From positions 116,771-180,770 of the forward strand of contig NZ_JACHTD010000007.1 in assembly GCF_014145665.1 (NCBI RefSeq): a DNA stretch of 64,000 nucleotides, given 5' to 3'. The notes under the pieces are model-generated. The model was not told the origin of the DNA. It saw only the letters and a list, made by a program, of their open reading frames with translations, and did no database searches. Source of the stretch: Myroides sp. NP-2 (GTDB lineage: Bacteria > Bacteroidota > Bacteroidia > Flavobacteriales > Flavobacteriaceae). Numbering within the stretch: the stretch's first letter is position 1; each line of letters starts with the position of its first letter. The position numbers were made by a program, and so were the translations under genes. Of the stretch, positions 1 to 9,826 are shown one piece after another.

Positions 1-3000
1 ATTTCTACTTCTCCACTTAATGCGGTAGTATTTAAGTTTACAATTTTTGTCGATACCGTAATTTGATCTTCTTCGCGAACAAAACGCGGCATATTCGGTT
101 GTACCATCAATTCTTTTTGGGTGCGCACCAGTTGCTCAACGTAGTTGCTTTGTAGGTTTTTGGTATGCGCAAAGGCCATAAATTTCCACTGCGTCAATGC
201 TTCTGGGGTGGTAAAGGTAAAGCTCACATTTCCTTTATCATCCGTTTGCAACTGAGGATAGAAAAAGGCTGTTTCTTTTAGGTTGGTTCTGATTTGAACA
301 TCACCTTTATCTAGTGTTTTTTCTTTGGCTTCTGGTGGAGCTGGTGCTGCTGCATCTGATTTCATTGCCTCTCCTGCAGTTTCTCTAACCACCATATTCT
401 CGCTTAAATTAGCGCTTTCACTCTTGTATGCCATGGCACCGCGAACGGTTATAAGCGGTCTTCCATTTGGACTAAATCCGAATACATTCAACCCAATTGG
501 TTTTCCATAAGACACTAAACTTGGGTAAATAGAATGGTTCAATAGATTTTGTGCATAGCTTTTTCTGCTGAAATTGTAGGTTCCAAAATCAGAATCTTGT
601 CCATAACTAAAGAAGTAATCAAAGTTTGTGTGGAAAGAGGTATTACTTCTGAATTGATCTAGGGAAGCATCATACATTCCCGCCACCATTTCGGCTGCGA
701 ATTTGTCTTTTGATTTTCCCGATACTTTTAAGCGCCATGTTTCTTCTTGTCCTGGAGTAAGCTTATCTCTAAAAGTAACAAGCTCCACTTTCAACTCTTC
801 TTGGCTTGCATCCAAGACCAATTGCGCTGATTTTTGCGTGGCGAAGTTGTGTTTAACTGCGGTAAAACTCACTCTTACATCCCCCATTTCCCCTGTCATG
901 GGATACTCAAAATAACTGGCTTTTCGATTTACCTCTAGCGTTTTCTTTTGTTTGAGGTGTCCGTTTACAAACACAGAAGCAATCACAATAGTTTGATTTT
1001 CACCACTCTGCAATCTAATTTTAGCTACTTCTCCTGTTTTATACTTTTCTTTATCTGCTTTTACTGAGAGCAATTGATAGATTACTCCTGGTTCTTCTGT
1101 GGTATTGTCATAGTAGAAATACTGTTCTACTTCTGTTTTTTCACCTTTTTCCCAAACGAAACCTTTCAACAAGTAAAAGCCTGACGTCAATGCTTTTGCA
1201 TTAGGGAAAGTCACCTCACTATCTTTTGCGGTATCAAAGTCTTTGGAAAATACTACTTTTCCTTGTTTCCATTTGGTATGATCAATTTCATCGCCATAGC
1301 CAACATAAGGGAATTTGCTTACGAATTCTTCATAGGTATACAATTCGTAATCTTCTTTTGCATAGTTTTCGTAAGGCAATAACATACGTCTAGCATAAGG
1401 TGCTTCTAAGGCAACGATACTCAATTCTCCCTTGGCAGCGAATGTCGCTCCATTGAGGTTGTTCGTTTTAATTTTAATTGCCTCTAACTCTTTGGTTGAT
1501 ACCATTTCATTAGTCGTGATTGGCAATTGAAGGTTAATATTTTTATCGCCAACATAGATCGTTTGCGTGCTACTATGTGTTTCGCCATTGATATCCATCA
1601 CATCTGCGTAAACGGTGTAAGAATGCACGCGTAAATCAGTTGCTTTGTACTCTTTTCGCTCTGGAGTAGCAGTAAAAGTGATGGTGAAATTTCCTGTAGC
1701 ATCTGTTTCTACTGCTCCTTGCGCAACAGTGACTGCTTGTTCACGCCCAGGTCTACCATAATATCCTCGGATATCATAACGATAACCTGAGTTTCGGACA
1801 ACGCGATAGTTAACAGTACTATGGGCTACAGTAGCTCCTGAATAATCAATTGCTTTTCCTTTAGCTTCTACTTTTTCATCGAAATAGTACACACCTTTCA
1901 CCTCATCCATCGTAACTTCAAACTTCGGACGTTTGTATTCTTCTACACTTATGGAGGCATATTCCTCTATATTTCCTTCTTTTAGCAGCACCTCAAAGTT
2001 AAAACTGCCCAACATACCTGTAGTTGGCAAAATAAACTCTCCTTGAACCGATCCGAATTCATTGGTTTTTAAAGCTAATTTCCCTACTTCTTGTTGGGTT
2101 TCTTGATTCATTAACTTAACAGTAACCAACTGATTGGCTCCCACTTGTCTAGTTTTTCCTTTTTGACGAAAGACAATAGACTTGAAGTACACCACTTGTC
2201 CTGGGCGATAAATCGCTCGATCGGTTAATACTTTTGCATTCCAATTTACCGTTTCCGTACCATCTTCTGTTTCTTTGTTCTTTGGAAAGGTATAAGTTGA
2301 GTAAAAGATCGATTCTCCTTTTACTCCGTAATATAAGTTTGCATATTCTTTGATAAAATCAGCGGTAAACTCTCCATTACCATCTGTATTGATAATCGTT
2401 TCCCAATACGCTTTACTCTGGTCTTTTTTAGGTCCATTCGCTAGGAAAACCGCTTGATTGGCTTTGGGTTGTCCTGTTTTACGATCGTATAATCTAAACT
2501 TATTGCCATTGGTCAAGAAGGCATTTGAGGTACTATTAATCAATGCCATGCTTACCACATCTTTTTCTTCTGTGAGGTAATCAAAATCGCGATTAGCCAA
2601 AAGTACGATATAACGTCCTGGAGGGAGTGGTTTTAACTCCACATGAGTGGTATGGGCTTTGTAATCGGCAAAAGATTTTAAGGCAATGGTGTATTCAGTC
2701 ACTTTTTCGTAATCTGAGGCAATTTTTTTGTATCCTGCTAAATTGCTTGGCTCGTTGATAGAAAACGATTTATCATCTCCTTCAAATTTTAATATTTTAA
2801 AGTGAAGCGTTGACACATTTTTATGGGTTACCGCTAAAATAGAACTCACTTCAGGTAATTCATACGCGTTGTAACTCACATCCAAAGACGGGGTTTCAAC
2901 TACTTTTTTGATTGTTTCTAGTCGCTGTGCGGTTTCTGTTCCAGGAAATTTCGCTATCGTTTGTTCAATAAAAGCCAATAGCGTTGCTCCAGCAGTTTCT

Positions 3001-3911
3001 TCTACTTCTTGTTCTTGACTATCTTGGTAGGCATAGTACATAAATTGAACTACTGCTTCGTGGACTAAAGCCGACTTAGGGTTTTGTTTGAGCAGTGTTT
3101 GGTACACCTTATTGCGTTCAGCTAATTCCTGATGATGTTCAAAATTGTGCAAAGCATACACTTGTACATAAGCGGCTAATTCGCTTTGTCCTTTTTTGGT
3201 TAGCTCTTGAATCACTTGTTGAACTACTTCTCTGGCTTGTGCCTTTTTTTGCTCTCTTTGTTCTGTAGTAGCGCGATAGGCAAATCCTTCAGCTAGATAA
3301 GCGGCATAATCGATGCGCAACGCCTCGTAAACAGTAAGTTTAGAAAAGTCGAGGTTGTACTGTTCTGTTGTTAGAAATACATCATTCCAACCGCCTACTG
3401 TTGCCGTTGTATTTTTCTTTGCAGTTTCCAAAGCTGCGTTCCAATAAGCCGCACTTTCTCTTTCAAAATCCTCTTTGGTCCAAAAGCGAATGTCATTGCC
3501 TTTTTGCTGTTCAACTGTGGTCCTATTGCTCAGTTTATAAGCATTTTCCTCGTAATACAATTGATATAACCGCGCTATATACGCTTGCAGAACAGCTTTG
3601 TACTCCCCTGATGCTGCTTTTAGTTCCGCTTCAAACGCTTGTAAAACAGTATTTATGTCATACGCTTTATCCTCTTGGGTTGTAATATTGATTTTAGCTT
3701 CGTAGAACATTCCTTTCAAAAGACTAGCGTAGGCTTTTGACTGACGAGATAGTGAGATCACTTCTTGTACTTCTGGAAGCATACTCTGTACTTCTCTCTG
3801 TTCTTCCTTGTGCTCGATACTTTTCCAGAGCTCTTGGATCTTTTTATTAGGCTGTTGTGCAAAGCCTAAGATGGGAGCTAGTATCATAACATATATATTT
3901 AATTTTTTCAT
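1..3911 (-). CDS. Alpha-2-macroglobulin family protein, 3' end beyond the window
   Basis: This is a large secreted protein with at least 1303 codons visible; the stop lies beyond position 1. The start at 3911 gives a short signal peptide (MKKLNIYVMILAPILGFAQQ). The visible C-terminal part holds the typical A2M-domain stretch, with NLKETAFFYPQL followed by FTFTTPEALTQWKF and a FVREEDQ segment. MG2-like beta-sandwich sequence lies in the middle, and an Ala/Pro-rich linker sits near codon 1190. Bacterial members of this family are envelope proteins thought to trap proteases or act in outer-membrane defence. The thioester region is not in the window, so I cannot say whether the CxEQ motif is present. 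No obvious operon partner is seen, because the next gene ends behind a terminator. Confidence 0.88.
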   Translation of the reverse strand, partial: MKKLNIYVMILAPILGFAQQPNKKIQELWKSIEHKEEQREVQSMLPEVQEVISLSRQSKAYASLLKGMFYEAKINITTQEDKAYDINTVLQAFEAELKAASGEYKAVLQAYIARLYQLYYEENAYKLSNRTTVEQQKGNDIRFWTKEDFERESAAYWNAALETAKKNTTATVGGWNDVFLTTEQYNLDFSKLTVYEALRIDYAAYLAEGFAYRATTEQREQKKAQAREVVQQVIQELTKKGQSELAAYVQVYALHNFEHHQELAERNKVYQTLLKQNPKSALVHEAVVQFMYYAYQDSQEQEVEETAGATLLAFIEQTIAKFPGTETAQRLETIKKVVETPSLDVSYNAYELPEVSSILAVTHKNVSTLHFKILKFEGDDKSFSINEPSNLAGYKKIASDYEKVTEYTIALKSFADYKAHTTHVELKPLPPGRYIVLLANRDFDYLTEEKDVVSMALINSTSNAFLTNGNKFRLYDRKTGQPKANQAVFLANGPKKDQSKAYWETIINTDGNGEFTADFIKEYANLYYGVKGESIFYSTYTFPKNKETEDGTETVNWNAKVLTDRAIYRPGQVVYFKSIVFRQKGKTRQVGANQLVTVKLMNQETQQEVGKLALKTNEFGSVQGEFILPTTGMLGSFNFEVLLKEGNIEEYASISVEEYKRPKFEVTMDEVKGVYYFDEKVEAKGKAIDYSGATVAHSTVNYRVVRNSGYRYDIRGYYGRPGREQAVTVAQGAVETDATGNFTITFTATPERKEYKATDLRVHSYTVYADVMDINGETHSSTQTIYVGDKNINLQLPITTNEMVSTKELEAIKIKTNNLNGATFAAKGELSIVALEAPYARRMLLPYENYAKEDYELYTYEEFVSKFPYVGYGDEIDHTKWKQGKVVFSKDFDTAKDSEVTFPNAKALTSGFYLLKGFVWEKGEKTEVEQYFYYDNTTEEPGVIYQLLSVKADKEKYKTGEVAKIRLQSGENQTIVIASVFVNGHLKQKKTLEVNRKASYFEYPMTGEMGDVRVSFTAVKHNFATQKSAQLVLDASQEELKVELVTFRDKLTPGQEETWRLKVSGKSKDKFAAEMVAGMYDASLDQFRSNTSFHTNFDYFFSYGQDSDFGTYNFSRKSYAQNLLNHSIYPSLVSYGKPIGLNVFGFSPNGRPLITVRGAMAYKSESANLSENMVVRETAGEAMKSDAAAPAPPEAKEKTLDKGDVQIRTNLKETAFFYPQLQTDDKGNVSFTFTTPEALTQWKFMAFAHTKNLQSNYVEQLVRTQKELMVQPNMPRFVREEDQITVSTKIVNLNTTALSGEVE

Positions 3912-4043
3912 AAGAAATAAAAAATTAGGTGCATAAATATATAACTATTCGCAATGATATCTGTCGTTTGCTTGCTAAAAAACACTAGGTTATAAAAACG
4001 CGAATCAATTCGTTAACAAACCATTATAAATTAAGTGTAAAAA

Positions 4044-4072
4044 AAATGCTTTTACCAAAGGCAAAAGCATTT
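4044..4072 (-). terminator. Rho-independent terminator of the M28 peptidase gene
   Basis: An A/T-rich stem (AAATGCTTTT paired with AAAAGCATTT, plus CC/GG) has a three-base loop and is followed on the minus strand by a T run. It sits 3 bases past the stop of the leftward peptidase gene. Confidence 0.8.
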
Positions 4073-4075
4073 TTT

Positions 4076-5647
4076 CTAGTAGTTATTGGAGTTGCGTTGT
4101 GGTTCTTTTGAAACGGGCCATTGTTGCTGTTCTCCTTGATCATTGATCGGAAGGTTTACTTTTTCTCTTGGCACCAATTCAGGTTCTTCACTTGCTTTAT
4201 AGGCCATAATAGCGATGAGAATTGCGTTGTTTTGCACGTCATCAAATACGATTTTATCCGCGGTATCTCGATTGGTATGCCAGGTATAATTTCCATAGCC
4301 CCAGCTGAGTGAGCTCATCATAAATCCTGGAATACCTTTACTGACAAAAGAGACGTGGTCGGATCCACCACCAGAGGGAGACCCTGGATAATGAGTCTTC
4401 AACTCTTTTTTATATTCTTTAGGCACTGCCGAAAGCCAGCGTTCTAAAAAGTCATAGGCATGTAAAAACCCTTGTCCTGCTATATTAGCGATACGACCTG
4501 TTCCGTTATCTTGATTGAAAACCACTTGAATCTTATCTACTAACTCGGGGTGATCTGCCACAAAAGCGCGTGATCCATTTAGTCCTTGTTCTTCACTTCC
4601 CCAGTTTCCGATTAGAATGGTTCGCTTAGGATGTGGTAAAACTTGTTTCAGAATGCGAGTTGCTTCCATCATAGTAATGATTCCCGTTCCGTTATCTGTG
4701 GCTCCCGTTCCACCATCCCAGCTATCTAAGTGAGCAGATAGAATAACGTATTCATCTGCTTTTTCTGTTCCTTTTAATTCGGCAATTGTATTAAACGTCT
4801 GTGCGATTCCCAAGTCTTTAGATTGTACATTGACATTAATTCTAGGGGATTTTCCGCCTTCCGCAAGACGATAAAGCAAACCATAATCTTCAAAGGCAAG
4901 ATCTACAGTAGGTACTTTTGTGGTTTGTGAGCCAAAAATTCGATTCGCGCCCATAATTCCTGTCCAATAAGACATTACCACACCTGCAACTCCTGCTTTT
5001 TCCAATATTTTAGGTAGCTCTTTTGCCGTATATCCTGTATTGGTTATGCGCTGGTTCCACGCTTGTTCAATCGCTTCTCTTTCTTTTTTCATTTTCTCGT
5101 ACGACTCTGTCGTGGCGTATTCTTTCCATTGATAATCTGGTCGTCCACTTGGGGGAAGCGCAGATATCAATACATATTTTCCCTTTATTGAGGGTAGCCA
5201 AGCTTCGAAATCGGCTTTCGATTGGGCATCTACTAAGACAACGACTTCTCCTTCAACGCCATTTTTTTTCGTTTCAGGACTCCAAGCTAATTGCATACCT
5301 TCTAGTGATTTAATTCGAGGGGCGGTCATCGTAATTTGAGACGTTCCTCTTTCCCATGCCTTCCAGGTTCCATAGGCTTCATTACGAGCCTCCAATCCCA
5401 TTTTTTGATATTCTTCTTTTACCCAATTGTGCGCCTGCATCATTTGAGGTGTCCCTACTAAACGCGGGCCTATCACATCTAATAATTCAAAGGCATACGC
5501 CTTGAGCTGTGAGTGGTGGGTTCCTTCTTTAACGATGGCCTCTACGATAGGATCTTGCTGCTGTGCAAGACTAACGCTACTGGTCATTAGTGCAATTGCC
5601 CATAAACTGCATTTGACTGATTGGCTAAAAGCGCTGGTAAACTTCAT
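4076..5647 (-). CDS. Secreted M28 family zinc aminopeptidase
   Basis: This is a 523-residue metallopeptidase with an N-terminal signal peptide of about 28 residues, so it acts outside the cytoplasm. The five expected M28 co-catalytic zinc ligands and the catalytic acid are visible: H306 (SAHLDSW), D318 (TDNGTG), E352/E353 (GSEEQGL), D380 (NQDNGTG) and H431 (GSDHVSF). A PA-like insert lies between about residues 120 and 270, as in other Bacteroidota M28 enzymes. The family removes N-terminal amino acids or dipeptides from peptides; the exact specificity cannot be read. It has its own terminator and a 170-base gap upstream, so it is probably transcribed alone. Confidence 0.92.
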   Translation of the reverse strand: MKFTSAFSQSVKCSLWAIALMTSSVSLAQQQDPIVEAIVKEGTHHSQLKAYAFELLDVIGPRLVGTPQMMQAHNWVKEEYQKMGLEARNEAYGTWKAWERGTSQITMTAPRIKSLEGMQLAWSPETKKNGVEGEVVVLVDAQSKADFEAWLPSIKGKYVLISALPPSGRPDYQWKEYATTESYEKMKKEREAIEQAWNQRITNTGYTAKELPKILEKAGVAGVVMSYWTGIMGANRIFGSQTTKVPTVDLAFEDYGLLYRLAEGGKSPRINVNVQSKDLGIAQTFNTIAELKGTEKADEYVILSAHLDSWDGGTGATDNGTGIITMMEATRILKQVLPHPKRTILIGNWGSEEQGLNGSRAFVADHPELVDKIQVVFNQDNGTGRIANIAGQGFLHAYDFLERWLSAVPKEYKKELKTHYPGSPSGGGSDHVSFVSKGIPGFMMSSLSWGYGNYTWHTNRDTADKIVFDDVQNNAILIAIMAYKASEEPELVPREKVNLPINDQGEQQQWPVSKEPQRNSNNY

Positions 5648-5730
5648 TGATTTCTGGTTTTAATTTGATCGTAGCAAAATACTCGAATATCTACTGTTAC
5701 ACAACTATTTTTTTGCCTCCCTCAAACGAA

Positions 5731-5756
5731 GATAGGCGAGCAAATGCCCGCCTATC
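5731..5756. terminator. Hairpin after the phosphoesterase gene, possible terminator
   Basis: An 8-bp perfect stem (GATAGGCG with CGCCTATC) and a 10-base loop lie between two leftward genes. A T run on the minus strand begins only after a gap of about 14 bases, so termination is plausible but not clear. Confidence 0.4.
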
Positions 5757-5817
5757 TCAACCAAATTAACACTTCACTTCATGAAATTACTCTACTTCAT
5801 CTTGACTTATTTTTGTA

Positions 5818-7398
5818 TTATTTACTTGTTCTTGACTCCACTCTAAATGTTTTCACAGTAGAAAATACACGTTCAAACATATCTTTTGTACGAATTTCTA
5901 CTTGATGTGTTCCTACACTTAAATTGGCCGGAATACGTGCACTCCACAAATGAGGGCTATTCACAGGGTTAGAAGGTCTCTTTCCATCCAAAAGTGTATC
6001 AGACAAATCATATTTTTGCACTTTTGCATACAAAGCAGGATCTAGGGTTACCTCTCTTTTCATTTTTTTCCACTCTTGTTGATCAAAGCGATATTCGACC
6101 ACATCAAATTCAGTTCCCATAAATACATTGGCATAAACGAATGAGTTTCCTCCTTTTTTATCTGCAACAACCTGAGGCATAAATACTTCCATACGATAAT
6201 CATCGGGCTTTCCTGCTACTTTGTAATCTAAAACATACGCATTGTTTTTAACCGATAAGATAGCATAGCCTTTTGGCGTTCCATCACGCATGGTAGATAC
6301 AGGTAAATTATCTTCATTATATTCCCCTGAATACCAATCTCCTGAAGTGGTTCCTACGTTGTACTCATGTAGTAATTGGTCTTTGTTCCACCCATGTTCT
6401 TTTCCATAAAACTGATGGGTTTGCATGTGCATATGAGCAGATAAGAGCAAAACGTGATCAAAATCTGCCAGAGCATCGAGTAGCTCTTGCCTGGCTTGTG
6501 CATCAAAGTGTTTTTCATCTCCTACATAAAGTGGGATATGAAAGGCCACGACAATTAAACGATCTTTCTCTACAAACTTTAGATTGTTACGGACAAAATC
6601 CAATTGATCTTTTCGAAATCCTCCCCAATATCCTTTTTTAGTCACTGGGTGTGGATAAAGAATATCATCCAATACAATAAAATGGGCATTTCCATAATTA
6701 AAGGCATAATTAGCTGGACCAAAATTGCGTTCAAAGGTTTCGTCAGAATAACGATCTTCTTCTACATCGTAGTTCATATCGTGATTACCTAACACATTGT
6801 ACCACGGCAAGTTAATTTCTTTCATTACCTCTTTATAGGGTTGATGTAAACTCAAATCATCCCCCACAATATCCCCTAGACTAATTCCAAAAGAAATACC
6901 AGCTGTATGTTGCTTAGCCTCATCGACAATAGCTCTTTTATAATAATCCATTTCTTCCATAGTATAGGGTTGTGGATCACCAAAGACAAAGGCTTTAAAA
7001 TCGTTATATTCAGTTTGAGGCAACAAGCCAAAGTTCACTTCTTTTGGCAGCTTTCCTGTTGGTGCAATCCCACTGTACTTTAAGTGTTTGGGAGCCCCTT
7101 TAGGTTTGTGCATATAATAGTATTTTGGGAGATTGTACTCATCCAAAGCAAAGCGATAACCAGTGGGTTTAATCACAAATATTGGATTGTCATCTGACAG
7201 AGGTAATTCATATTTTCCTTGTTCGTCTGTCAATACAACCGTTGTTCCATTACTCACTGCGACCTCGGCTATTGGTCGATCTTTTTTATCTTTTTTGCCA
7301 TTGGCGTTGACATCTTCATAGACATAACCAATTACTTTATCTTGTGCTCCAACCGCCAACGAGAATAAGAAGGCAATACTTAGAATAATTTTTTTCAT
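5818..7398 (-). CDS. Calcineurin-like phosphoesterase with N- and C-terminal accessory domains
   Basis: This 526-residue exported protein has a signal peptide ending near AVGAQ. It has an N-terminal beta-sandwich with the signature GYVYEDVNANGKKD, a central metallophosphatase core and a C-terminal beta domain. Core metal-site motifs are visible: GDPQP, SLGDIVGDD, LGNHDMNYD, FHIPLY and SAHMHMQTH. The architecture matches the Bacteroidota family in which MetallophosN and MetallophosC flank a calcineurin-like core. The gene is the last of a leftward locus headed by an ECF sigma factor and SusC/SusD, and follows a second phosphoesterase by 5 bases. The likely job is dephosphorylation or phosphodiester cleavage of an imported or surface-bound substrate; the substrate is unknown. 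Confidence 0.88.
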   Translation of the reverse strand: MKKIILSIAFLFSLAVGAQDKVIGYVYEDVNANGKKDKKDRPIAEVAVSNGTTVVLTDEQGKYELPLSDDNPIFVIKPTGYRFALDEYNLPKYYYMHKPKGAPKHLKYSGIAPTGKLPKEVNFGLLPQTEYNDFKAFVFGDPQPYTMEEMDYYKRAIVDEAKQHTAGISFGISLGDIVGDDLSLHQPYKEVMKEINLPWYNVLGNHDMNYDVEEDRYSDETFERNFGPANYAFNYGNAHFIVLDDILYPHPVTKKGYWGGFRKDQLDFVRNNLKFVEKDRLIVVAFHIPLYVGDEKHFDAQARQELLDALADFDHVLLLSAHMHMQTHQFYGKEHGWNKDQLLHEYNVGTTSGDWYSGEYNEDNLPVSTMRDGTPKGYAILSVKNNAYVLDYKVAGKPDDYRMEVFMPQVVADKKGGNSFVYANVFMGTEFDVVEYRFDQQEWKKMKREVTLDPALYAKVQKYDLSDTLLDGKRPSNPVNSPHLWSARIPANLSVGTHQVEIRTKDMFERVFSTVKTFRVESRTSK

Positions 7399-7403
7399 GT
7401 TGC

Positions 7404-8378
7404 TTATAACTTAATTAATCGATCTGATATTTTAGCGGCCGAAACGTAGTTCCACGAAACAATAGGTTCTCCTAATTCAACGGGAGAATCTCCAAACCAA
7501 GGGGATTCTTTTCCTGTCAAGATCAATTCGTCTGATTCTATTTCTACATGTGCCCATAACGGTTCTTTGTAATAGCCCATATTGCGCAAATACGGGTATT
7601 TTTTATACGCCTCCTGTGGAAATGATTGATTGTTATAGGGTTCACCTAACCAACGATAGACTGCGCTGTTTATTTGCACATACTGAATCCCATTGATAAC
7701 ATTAGCATAATCCATGTGATGATGTCCAGAAAAAACAACTTTTACTTTGGTAAACCCCGCTTGTTTATTGCAGTTATCAAATAAAATACGCACTGCTTCT
7801 CTATTGTGTACTCCATTGTGATCCAGACCTTGATGAATAAATACAATCGTTGGCAAAGGGGTGGTTTTCAAATCGTGTTCTAACCATTCCAACTGTTCTT
7901 TATGGAAGTAAGAAGGATAACGTACACTATCATTTCCCGGAATTTTTCCATTGGCATCTAAAACTACAAAGTGATACCCCTTGCGGTCAAAACTGTAGTA
8001 GTTTTTTGTTAATTCAAAAAAATCCATAATCTGTTCCAACGATTTATTTTCATCAAATTCGTGGTTGCCAATCACGTGATAAGCATCCCCTTGAAAAGAG
8101 TTCCAGATATCTACTATGATTTTGTTTTCTTTCTTGGGTACACAAAAATCACCTAATTGAACAATAAAATCTACTTGTTTTCGATTCATCTCATCGACAA
8201 ACGCTTGTAAACGGTCTGGAGCATCAAAGGTTAGATCTTGATGTAGATCCGTAATAATTCCAAAGCTCAACGTATCTGCTGCCTTAGGTTTTTCTGTACC
8301 TTTCGCTTGCATATCGAAAGGGATCGCCGTGGCTAGAGTCCCCAAAGCCATCGTGCGTAAAAAATCACTTCTCTTCAT
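7404..8378 (-). CDS. Metallophosphoesterase with a Tat-like export signal
   Basis: This is a 324-residue calcineurin-like phosphoesterase. I start it at the ATG at 8378, two bases after the SusD stop; a TTG six codons upstream would run into the SusD gene. The N-terminus KRSDFLRTMALG resembles a KR-variant twin-arginine signal. Metal-binding motifs in order are ITDLHQD, LGDFCVP, GNHEFDE, VFIHQGLDHNG and FSGHHHMDY. It is a different subfamily from its downstream partner, which has extra domains. Close spacing to SusD and to the next phosphoesterase suggests one transcript and a shared phosphorylated substrate. Confidence 0.88.
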   Translation of the reverse strand: MKRSDFLRTMALGTLATAIPFDMQAKGTEKPKAADTLSFGIITDLHQDLTFDAPDRLQAFVDEMNRKQVDFIVQLGDFCVPKKENKIIVDIWNSFQGDAYHVIGNHEFDENKSLEQIMDFFELTKNYYSFDRKGYHFVVLDANGKIPGNDSVRYPSYFHKEQLEWLEHDLKTTPLPTIVFIHQGLDHNGVHNREAVRILFDNCNKQAGFTKVKVVFSGHHHMDYANVINGIQYVQINSAVYRWLGEPYNNQSFPQEAYKKYPYLRNMGYYKEPLWAHVEIESDELILTGKESPWFGDSPVELGEPIVSWNYVSAAKISDRLIKL

Positions 8379-8380
8379 CA

Positions 8381-9811
8381 CTAGTTTGTCCACCAAAGTT
8401 TTGCATTCATATTATCTCCACCAATGCGTTGACTGGCTTCTGAATAGTTCGTTGGGTTGTATACCTTTTGATCTGAATGATACAATAAGCGATTAGGCAT
8501 TTTAGCGTCATTCAACATAGAAGAAGTGGTAGGCAACACTGGTAAGCCAGTACGTCTATATTCAGACCATTGTTGAAAATCTGTAAAGTATAGTGAGATA
8601 TATTTTTGTAGCATAATTTGCTCCAAACTACCATCGTATTTCACTTTTTCTTGCTCTAAGTAAGACGCAGGCACTTCTTTTCCCGTTACATATGAAACAG
8701 CACTTCGAATTCCATTTACATAATACTGAGCTGCATTATTGCTGTTGAAATAGCCACGCTGAGCTAATTCGGCTTTGATAAATTCTACCTCCGCGTGCAT
8801 CAAGATTGGAATACTCATGGGTGCGACCACTTGCTTATTATTCATATAGGAGGGAGAAAACTTGAACTGTGAATTATCACCAACATAAGCACTCGGAATT
8901 CCGACATACCCAATTGACTTTCCTTCTAAATCTTTCGCTTCAGTAGCATATATCTCTAAGCGAGGATCATTTAATTCATTCAAATGATCTACAAAAAAGG
9001 CAGAAGCGGATTGACCGTTTGAAAAGTCTAAGGCTCTAGACCAAGGTGATAAATTTGGGGTGATTCCTGTCACCTTTAGTGCTGCACTTTGGCTATTATC
9101 TAGTATGATGGGATATTTGTCTTCTTGACTCAATAAAGTCACCATTTTTGTATAAGCCTCGGGATATACATTGGAGATTCTCAACAACAAACGCAAATGA
9201 AGGGAATTGGTAAATCGTTGCCAGTTTCTTGTGTTATTGTCAAATAAGATTTCCTTCCCGTATAACATCGGTTTATCGTGAGCATAGAGTGCATTTGCCT
9301 CTTCTAAGTCTTGCAACAAGGTCATGTAGATTTCTTGCTGCGTATCATATTTTGGTTTTACACCACCTTCATCTCCTTTGGATGCTTCAGAAAAAGGGAT
9401 ATCTCCAAAAGAATCAGTCAAATTGGAATAAATCCACGCGCGTAAGGTCAATCCAATGGCTTTGTAGTTTGCATCATTTGGGTTGGCTTCTGCGATGCTT
9501 AACATTTCTCTAATATTTTTAGCCCATTTATAACTGGCATTCCATTGAGAATTACCTGTATTATCGAGAATTTCATAGCGATGTCTACCTCCATAAAAGC
9601 TAGGGTAAGGCAGTTTTACTTGCATGAGTTCTGCCGTGATGTCGTAGTAATTTCTAACATTATTATTAGACATATTGTAAAGGATCTCGTTGAGGAGTGT
9701 TCCCGAACTAATTTGATCAATAAGATTGGGATTAGTATTTACTTCTTCAAAATTTTCTGTACAAGAGTAGAAGAAGAAAACCGAAGCGGCTATATAAAGT
9801 ATTTTTTTCAT
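8381..9811 (-). CDS. SusD/RagB-like outer-membrane lipoprotein
   Basis: This 476-residue lipoprotein has a lipobox FFFYSC at its N-terminus, so it should be anchored in the outer membrane facing outward. The start of the mature protein (ENFEEVNTNPN) and the helical repeats with YDTQQEIYMTLLQDLEEA and YFTDFQQWSEYRRTGLP are typical of SusD-like nutrient-binding proteins, in the subgroup that is not starch specific. It lies 15 bases after the SusC gene and forms the lid of the SusC/D transporter. Its ligand is not predictable from sequence. The two phosphoesterases that follow hint at a phosphate-bearing molecule. Confidence 0.93.
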   Translation of the reverse strand: MKKILYIAASVFFFYSCTENFEEVNTNPNLIDQISSGTLLNEILYNMSNNNVRNYYDITAELMQVKLPYPSFYGGRHRYEILDNTGNSQWNASYKWAKNIREMLSIAEANPNDANYKAIGLTLRAWIYSNLTDSFGDIPFSEASKGDEGGVKPKYDTQQEIYMTLLQDLEEANALYAHDKPMLYGKEILFDNNTRNWQRFTNSLHLRLLLRISNVYPEAYTKMVTLLSQEDKYPIILDNSQSAALKVTGITPNLSPWSRALDFSNGQSASAFFVDHLNELNDPRLEIYATEAKDLEGKSIGYVGIPSAYVGDNSQFKFSPSYMNNKQVVAPMSIPILMHAEVEFIKAELAQRGYFNSNNAAQYYVNGIRSAVSYVTGKEVPASYLEQEKVKYDGSLEQIMLQKYISLYFTDFQQWSEYRRTGLPVLPTTSSMLNDAKMPNRLLYHSDQKVYNPTNYSEASQRIGGDNMNAKLWWTN

Positions 9812-9826
9812 TTGAGAGATTGTGTA